Shown piece by piece: positions 58,021-64,000 of a stretch of DNA of 64,000 bases. A model generated the notes under the pieces. That model had not been told where the DNA came from and ran no database searches. It worked only from the letters and a program-made list of their open reading frames with translations. Positions within the stretch are counted from its first letter, which is position 1. Every line of letters begins with the position of its first letter. The translations under genes were made by a program, and so were the position numbers. Where the stretch lies: positions 60,236-124,235 of the forward strand of contig JAXGGA010002368.1 in assembly GCA_038373865.1 (NCBI GenBank). Direction: 5' to 3'. The DNA is from Uloborus plumipes (Eukaryota; Arthropoda; Arachnida; Araneae; Uloboridae).

Positions 58021-59007
58021 GATATATTATCATTATTATTTAAAATTATTCTAAACATGTTCACTTTAAAAAATAAATTAATAAACTTATATCTAAATAA
58101 TTAACATAAAGTTTTACTTAAATTCTAAAAGACAAAATACACTTTCTAATGATGCAAATTAACATCTTAAATACAGTTAAGTCTCAATAGCTCATAGTCC
58201 CAAGAGACCGGCTAAAAACTTAGAGTTATATAGTTCGAGTTACAAGCAGTTCCTACCGTCTTTTCAAGAATTTGGGACCAAATGAAAACTTTGAAATGAA
58301 GGTATATTTGAGTTTATAAAGCTTTGAGTTATCGAAACTCGATTGAATGTTATTGAGGGTCATGCTCAACATGTTCTCAAAGAGTTACGGAGCGGCGTGA
58401 CAGACGTGAAAAGATTCTAATAGCAGAGGAATATCTTTTCTGAAAGGAAGGTATTACAAAAAGAAACAACGAAACAAAGTGCAAAATTCAAAATGTCTTT
58501 ACACACATTTAAACTCTTTCAAAAAAAAAAAACAAGATGTTCTGTCAAGAACTAAACGAGCCTACTTTCCCGTACATCGACATCGGCATTCTAGCATCTG
58601 ATCATTATTCTCTTGATTATCTAAGACTAAAAATTATGTCAAACATACCTTTTTAGCACTTGAAGCTGATTTCTAAAAGCAAAATATACCCCTCTCATCA
58701 GATGAAATAGACACATAAAAAGTAAATAAATGAATAAATAAAGTTTTGTCGCACCTTTTAAAGAATGTAACTGTTACAGTTCTTCCGTAGAAAAATTCCT
58801 CAATTGTTTTCAAAAAAAATTAAAAGTACAAAGTACATCAAAACACATTTTATCAAAGAAAGAAAAAAAAAGAAAAAAAAACTCGTCCGTTGATAAAATG
58901 TCTCGAATTTCACTTTTAATCCGTTGCCAGTTGCTAAATATAAATAAAGAATAAAATGCCCTCGTGAATGAAACATTTTTGTTACAAAAAAAATCGTCTG
59001 CCAAAAA

Positions 59008-59034
59008 CAATAATAATAATAATAATAATAATAA
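59008..59034. repeat. TAA microsatellite
   Basis: About nine TAA units; Asn- or Ile-rich frames across it are artefacts. Confidence 0.9.
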
Positions 59035-59089
59035 ATTCAATAAAACAAATGAATCAAAAAACAAAAAATCGTCTGCACAGTCAGTCATT

Positions 59090-59462
59090 TTTTTTCGGAC
59101 TGTTTACTCAAAAGTTATTAGGGGTGACAGCTTGCTTGAGCGGTTCAATGTTGAACGAAAAACTGTTCAAATCGGAAATGTAAATACGGGAATGAAGTAT
59201 CCTTGAAAAGTTCTTTCCAACAGAAAAAAGTTTGTTCAAATCGGACTGTTCATTAAAAAGTTAGTATCGCGGGACCGATTGTTTGAACGGCTCAAATTTG
59301 AACCAAAAATTGTTCAAATCAAAAAATCAAATATAGGAATGAGCTGTACTCGCCGAGATCTTTCCAACAAAAAAAAGTTCGTCCAAATCGGAATGTTCAT
59401 TCAAAAGTTATTAGGGGGGGGGACAGATAGACCGACCGACAGACCGACCGACAGATCGACAC
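59090..59462. repeat. Diverged ~160-bp tandem repeat ending in a GACC-type array
   Basis: Blocks with TTCAAATCGGA, GTTCATTMAAAAGTTA, TTGAGCGGTTCAA and GGAATGA words recur two to three times with drift. They are followed by a short array of GACAGACCGACC units (about 59420-59462). Confidence 0.6.
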
Positions 59463-59537
59463 ACAAATTCCCCATCTCAATACCCTACTTTCAAATTTTT
59501 AATTTTTCAAAATTCATTTTACCTCTTTATTTTTTTA

Positions 59538-59632
59538 ACTTGGCGATATTTTTTGGATTTGGCGATATTTTTTGGACTTGGCGATATTTTTTTTAACTTG
59601 GCGATATTTTTTGGACTTGGCGATATTTTTTA
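59538..59632. repeat. Five-copy ~19-bp tandem repeat
   Basis: CTTGGCGATATTTTTTGGA repeats five times with small changes. Confidence 0.9.
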
Positions 59633-60514
59633 GATGCATTAAGCTACTTTTAATACTTTTTTCGTCTTTCTTTTATTTTTAACGGGAAAGTAGGCTAAAA
59701 AGCATGGTTTTAAGTTGCGACGATTCATGGGGACAGATGTTTTCATTATCTAAAAGAAAACTTTCGTCAATGTTAGATAGGTTATTTAGTGTATGTTATT
59801 TTCAATTATAATAAAGCAATAATAGTTGCAAAGTAAAAAAATCTAATTACAACATCATTGGGTGTTAATAGATCGCAATTTTTGTTAGAAGCACAAAAAC
59901 TAAAAATAAAAGAATTCAATAAATAAAATAATTTGAGAATTTATATTAAAAGCTACTGCGATTAATTTTTATGAACTAACGATATGATCGCAAGTTTTTT
60001 TCAAACTTTTGTCGCACATTAATCCTTGAAGGTTTGTAGCCTTTTCTTTCTAAATATTTTAACTAAAGTATTTTTGAAAAGCTGAAGACAATCATATTTT
60101 ATCTGGCAATTGTGAAAAATCAAATATGCAGAATGCTTCCATGTCCAGTTCACAGTCGGAGGAATAACACAATTTTTGTTTTAGAAGCAAAAATTGGTAA
60201 AAAGGAAAGATGAAAAGTAATTACATCATCTAAAAGGTTTATCAAACAATGAAATTTTTAACTAAGATTTTTATAAAAAAGAAAATATTTAATTAGGTCC
60301 TCACATCATACCGGATAACCCTCACACATTTTCCGGATATTCCCCACATCAATACCGGATACTTAGCCGGATATCCTGAAAAAATCTTCCGGACATCCGT
60401 ATCCGGGGCGGTCAACCGGATCGGATATCCAGAAGTACCGGATACTTAAAATATCAGCCGGATAGGCCGGATACCGGATAGTTACCGGATATCCGGTCCA
60501 TCCCTAGTGATTAC

Positions 60515-61977
60515 TGAGACTTAAAAACGAGGACAAAGAGTTAATTTCTTATGTAAGGGTCATTCCATATAAAATCGACAAATTTTCAGAAATTTTCGTG
60601 CCGCACCATTTTTGATTTTTATCATATTTGATAGGTAATATGCACCAATATTTTGTGCCACCAAACTATTTTCTTTTTTTCTCGAAAAAATTTTATTCTC
60701 GAGATATAGCAATTTTTTTGCTCCGCCGATGAGTAAAATTCGGCATTTTTGATGTTTTTTCTAAGAGCTCTGGTAAATTTATTTAAAATGGTAAAAAGAT
60801 CAAACATGACTTGTTTTAAAGCTAAAAAAATGAACTTTGATTTGTGCATAAAAAGAAACGGTTTAAGGTTAAGCCTAAATATAAATTTTCCCGGGTCAAT
60901 TCGCGGTTCGAAAAGTGCCGTTTTCGTCATTTCAAGCATGAAAAAGTATATGAAGGACTGACAGAGGGGTTCTTTTTTTTTTCTCTCTTGTACCCAGTTA
61001 TAGATACTAGAAGCACAGAAAAAAAATAAGATGATACCAGTAGTCCTTCATTATGAAAAAATTGCTTAAACTTGAGAAAAAGCGAAAATAAACTTGAGAA
61101 AAAAGGCATTAAAGAGATATAAGTTTTCAAACTGTAAGAAAAAGTGAAAAATAACCTTTTTCAGTCCCCAAAAACGGCCTGTGGAACAGGTACTGAAAAT
61201 TTGCAAATGCATAGCGTAAGAAGATATTACCTTGAACTTTAAAAGGAAACAAAAATCGTCTTGTTATTCCCAGGCATTAAAGAGATATAACCCTCTGAAA
61301 ATTGAAAATAGAACTGAAGGAGTAAAAATATGTATCATCTAATGTATAATTCAAAATATATCGTAAAATGTCTGTAATTTATTTGTGCCGTAGAAATATC
61401 TGAAAAAGTTGCACGTAAAACGTTTTTTAGTGTTTCTGTTATCAGAGTTTTAGTTTAATTTGTAATGGATGTATAACTAAATATTATGAAGATAAACTCT
61501 AACAAATAATCAATTCGCAAAAATCCCTTTTAGTTGTAGCTGTTTTGGAAAAGATGTAGAAATTTCGGATTTTTGTAAAAAAAATTGTCATTTCATTCAA
61601 ATGTAAATGTAAAACTAGAAACTTCTTAGCGACATGCAATTAAAGTTTAAAACCAATTTTAATTGATGCGTGGACATTCGGATCATTAGTTTTAAGTACT
61701 ACTTTTTCAGATGTATCAACATTACAAATAAATTACAACCATTATACGTTATATTTTGAATTATATATTTGATGATGCATATTTTTAGAGTTCTTGCATG
61801 AAAAGACTTTATGTTCACAATTGCTTTAACTTATGCCAAAAAAATCTTGCATGAATTTTCAATTTTCAGAGGGCCTTATCGCTTTGATGCTTGGGAATAA
61901 CAAGATAGTATTTGTTTAGTTTTGAAGGGCAATGGGACACCTTCTTTCTCCATGCATTTGCAAATTTTTACTTTACT
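60515..61977. other. Intergenic, nothing recognised
   Basis: AT-rich with several internally similar stretches: ATTAAAGAGATATAA occurs near 61107 and 61264, suggesting old repeats. No gene supported. Confidence 0.5.
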
Positions 61978-62504
61978 ACTAAAAAGGCGCGAAGCGCCCA
62001 TGCAACCCCGGGCCACGCAGCTAGCTGCTTGGGCATTAGTGAGCCACGTACGTAGTATGTCTTAAAATCTTATGAAAATTGAATTATATCAAATAATATC
62101 ACATCAGAATGAGGTAAAAGTTGGGTGGCGGGGGGACATTATGCAGCAATATGCCGCAGGAAGCTACCCTAGCAGCATAATCTCATCGGCCGATGATCGG
62201 CCATTCATCGAAACCCGATGAGATTCTCATCGGCCGGTGATCGGATTTCGATGAGTTTTCATCGGGAATTGCTCCAATATGTCTCATCGGCCAATCAGAA
62301 TCCGAGCAGCAAAATCCGATGAGTTTACGATGAGATTTGGAGCAATTTACGAGCAGTGCAGTCCCGTGCCGATGAATTTAGGATCAATTTTGGATGAAAA
62401 TACGATGAGAGTTGGATCAATTTAAAGAAAAAAGAAAAAAGAGCGCAGTTTAGTTCCGTGGCAGTGAATTTTGGAACATCTTTTTTATTTCCCCCAACCA
62501 TTTG

Positions 62505-62580
62505 CGACTGGCCAACGCCAGCATCGAACCCGAGTTATCAGCTCGGAAAGCCAACGCTCTACCACCACGCTACCAAGCCT
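62505..62580 (-). repeat. Degenerate tRNA-like sequence (SINE or tRNA relic)
   Basis: On the minus strand GGCTTGGTAGCGTGGTGGTA and GAGCGTTGGC give a good D arm and A box, then an anticodon arm whose 7-nt loop would read TCC (Gly), then GGGTTCGATGC as a B box. The T stem and acceptor stem pair poorly, so it is not a functional tRNA gene. Confidence 0.45.
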
Positions 62581-62699
62581 ACGAATAATGAGACCAACAC
62601 TGCATATTTAACAAAAATTTGAGATTGGGAAAATTTTCATCAGAAAATTTGATCTTTACGACCTCTTTCCGATGAAATCTGTAGCTTGGCATATTTTCA

Positions 62700-63000
62700 T
62701 CGGGAAATTCGATTGGAAGTACATAGTTTTCCAATAACACATAGCTCGGTTAGTTTTCATCGGGAAATTTGATAGGAAGGATATCGTTTTTCGATGGAAT
62801 ATAGCTCATCTTATTTTCATCGGGAAACTTGATCGGAAGGATATCATTTTCCGATGGAATATAGCTTATCTTATTTTCATCGGGAAAAGTGATCGGAAGA
62901 ATATCATTTTCCGATGGAATATAGCTCATCTTAATTTCATCGGGAAAATTGATCGGAAGGATATCGCTTTCCGATGAAAAGTAGTTCATCGAAAACCGTG
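62700..63000. repeat. 60-bp tandem array inside the CATCGG element
   Basis: About five units of a 60-bp sequence with TTTTCATCGGGAAA, TTGATCGGAAGGATATCG and TTTTCCGATGGAATATAGCT. The period is a multiple of three, so a 20-residue repeat peptide appears on the minus strand by chance. Parts of the array also survive at 19190-19300. Confidence 0.9.
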
Positions 63001-63326
63001 CTCGGATACTGATCGGAACGATATCGTCGTGCGTTACGGGATCAGTTTACGAGGAGTTAGTTGATCGGCCGAGCAAAATCCGATGAGTTGATGCTACTTG
63101 GGTAATCTAGCTGCCCTGGCAGCTAGTCTACCATTAAAAACCGAGTATCTATGTCTGCTTCTTTCCCTTGAGCGAGAAGAACTTGCTGTATCTTTCCTCA
63201 CCATTTTGAAGGCGCGAAGCATCTCAATAATTCGAATGATTTTTTTGATGCAGGAAAAAAGTGAAAGCGTGAAGCTCCTGTTAGCGAGTTGCCTTGGCGG
63301 CGAGTATTTTTTTGAAACATTCTTTA

Positions 63327-63545
63327 CTACTTTAAAGGCGCGAAGCGCCCGTTCAACGCCGGGCCACACAACTAGCTGCTTGGGCATTAGTGGGCAACGT
63401 ATGTAGTATGTCTTAAAATCTTATGAAAATTGAATCATATCAAATAATATCACATCAGAATGAGGTAAAAGTTGGGTGGCGGGGGGACATTATGCATCAA
63501 CATGGCGCAGGAAGCTAATCTAGCTGCCCTGGCAGCTAGTATAAT
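63327..63545. repeat. GCGCGAAGCGCC repeat, copy 2 (empty site)
   Basis: A direct repeat of copy 1 without the insertion. It ends GAAGCTAATCTAGCTGCCCT, the uninterrupted target sequence. A related fragment lies inverted at 594-630. Confidence 0.8.
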
Positions 63546-63595
63546 CTTAAAAATTAAAGTTTAGTTGTGGCCAATAACTCTCACAATATTTTCAG

Positions 63596-64000
63596 AAAAT
63601 TATAGTAACTGGCCCCATATGGGATGAGAACGCTACTGATAACTCTAAATGTTTAGCAACAGAAAAATCAAATGAAGAGTTTCATGTATTAAATAAGCTC
63701 ATCTCTCTAAAAGACTTCCAAAATATTTTTGGAGGCGCAAATGGACGAGATAAAAGCACCGAAATATCAGGAGAGAGTTTCAAATAATACATGACCGTTA
63801 TACAAAGTTTGGCGCTTTTTTTTCCAGAATGATTTTTCTAAAAACAACTACCAATACTGAAGTACTGACTGCAATTATAACAACAAATGTAAATCTGACT
63901 AATGAAGATAATGTGACAGCAGCAACAATTGTGATAACTCCTCTGAAAACGGCTATAAATTTGTGTACGTCATCTACTTCAAACAAAACAACTCATTGTA
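63596..64000 (+). CDS. Possible 5' exons of a plus-strand gene running off the window (tentative)
   Basis: After an acceptor-like CACAATATTTTCAG, an open segment (63596-63784) encodes KIIVTGPIWDENATDNSKCL, ATEKSNEEFHVLNKLISLKD and FQNIFGG. After a second T-tract ending CCAG (63827), a frame from ATG 63829 stays open to the end: MIFLKTTTNTEVLTAIITTN, VNLTNEDNVTAATIVITPLK. The IWDENATDNSKC pattern and the Thr/Asn-rich N-glycosylation-site-rich tail faintly recall extracellular parts of adhesion GPCRs. No good donor separates the two parts and the implied intron would be only about 50 bp. It could be noise or a pseudogene. Confidence 0.3.

Larger units (their letters stand above)
55904..60506. 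mobile_element. hAT-type element, 4.6 kb, with GGATATCC-rich ends
   Basis: The left end TAGAGATGGACCGGATA and the inverse of the right end TAGGGATGGACCGGATA match at 16 of 17 bases. A perfect 8-bp duplication GTGATTAC flanks it (55896-55903 and 60507-60514). About 135 bp at the left and 210 bp at the right are arrays of CCGGATATCCGG-type palindromes, likely transposase-binding sites. I see no BED-finger or hAT-domain frame, so it appears non-autonomous. The interior holds an IR element, TAA microsatellites and two tandem arrays. Confidence 0.88.
62167..63102. mobile_element. CATCGG-ended DNA transposon, 936 bp, family unassigned
   Basis: The left end CCCTAGCAGCATAATCTCAT and inverse right end CCCAAGTAGCATCAACTCAT define inverted repeats. 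TA flanks both sides (62165-62166 and 63103-63104), and the intact repeat at 63505-63520 shows the empty site GCTAATCTAG. The ends are dense in CATCGG, GATGAG and GATCGG words, and a 60-bp tandem array follows at the right. No transposase. The 2-bp duplication with subterminal repeats loosely recalls CACTA elements, but the termini are not CACTA. Confidence 0.8.
61978..63140. repeat. GCGCGAAGCGCC repeat, copy 1, split by a transposon
   Basis: 61978-62166 plus about 63103-63140 match the uninterrupted copy at about 63327-63545. Shared words include GGCGCGAAGCGCC, CAGCTAGCTGCTTGGGCATT and GTAAAAGTTGGGTGGCGGGG. The interruption is the CATCGG-ended element. Confidence 0.8.

Noticed and set aside
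55904..60506. CRISPR-like arrays of short repeats
   Set aside because: The GGATATCC palindromes are irregularly spaced, lie at the ends of a transposon and are in a eukaryotic genome.
62750..62989. 79-residue frame with 20-residue repeats
   Set aside because: The 60-bp tandem array has a period divisible by three, which keeps a frame open by chance; it lies inside a transposon end.

Overview
This is a eukaryotic, AT-rich, intron- and transposon-rich window. Protein-level matches recognised from memory (PIGN, ZNF511) and the transposon mix (Tc1/mariner, hAT, piggyBac, pogo, Harbinger, jockey/CR1-type LINE, tRNA-derived SINEs) suggest an arthropod. My best guess is a chelicerate such as a spider, which is inference rather than proof. 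I see no bacterial operon, CRISPR array or viral gene.

Region 1 (88-24578, minus strand) is the 5' half of a PIGN orthologue, the ER enzyme that adds phosphoethanolamine to the first mannose of GPI anchors. Eleven exons can be joined in frame with consensus splice sites, including a 22-nt micro-exon. They encode residues 1 to 442, with the phosphodiesterase-type catalytic motifs in order; the C-terminal membrane half lies left of the window. The introns are full of mobile DNA: two TTAA-flanked piggyBac-type MITEs, a 1.9-kb hAT-type element with a perfect 8-bp target duplication, a LINE fragment, a foldback element, and a three-layer nest of elements at 16.6-21.4 kb.

Region 2 (24579-25988): a 708-bp intergenic stretch separates PIGN from an intact single-exon ZNF511 orthologue on the plus strand. 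The head-to-head layout suggests a shared promoter.

Region 3 (26-36.5 kb) holds a hAT-like MITE, a very large inverted repeat (two 1.13-kb arms around 126 bp, 28844-31234), a 724-aa C2H2 zinc-finger gene on the minus strand, a pogo/Tigger-type repeat, and an orphan terminal exon of an unrecognised minus-strand gene (36304-36437).

Region 4 (36.5-63.5 kb) is almost wholly mobile DNA: a pogo-type MITE, a decayed maT-like mariner, and a Tc1-like element split by a 7.3-kb hAT-type insertion with an 8-bp target duplication. That insertion itself carries a Harbinger relic, a second Tc1 copy, a 67-unit TA microsatellite and a foldback. Further right are a SINE, a mariner MITE, a CACTA-like MITE, a 4.6-kb hAT-type element with GGATATCC-rich ends, and an element with CATCGG-rich ends whose 2-bp target duplication is shown by an empty-site repeat nearby.

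Region 5 (63.6-64 kb) may hold the start of another plus-strand gene, seen only as two short open segments. I found no convincing new biological system. The strongest leads are the large inverted repeat, the unclassified CATCGG-ended transposon and the nested insertions with readable target sites.
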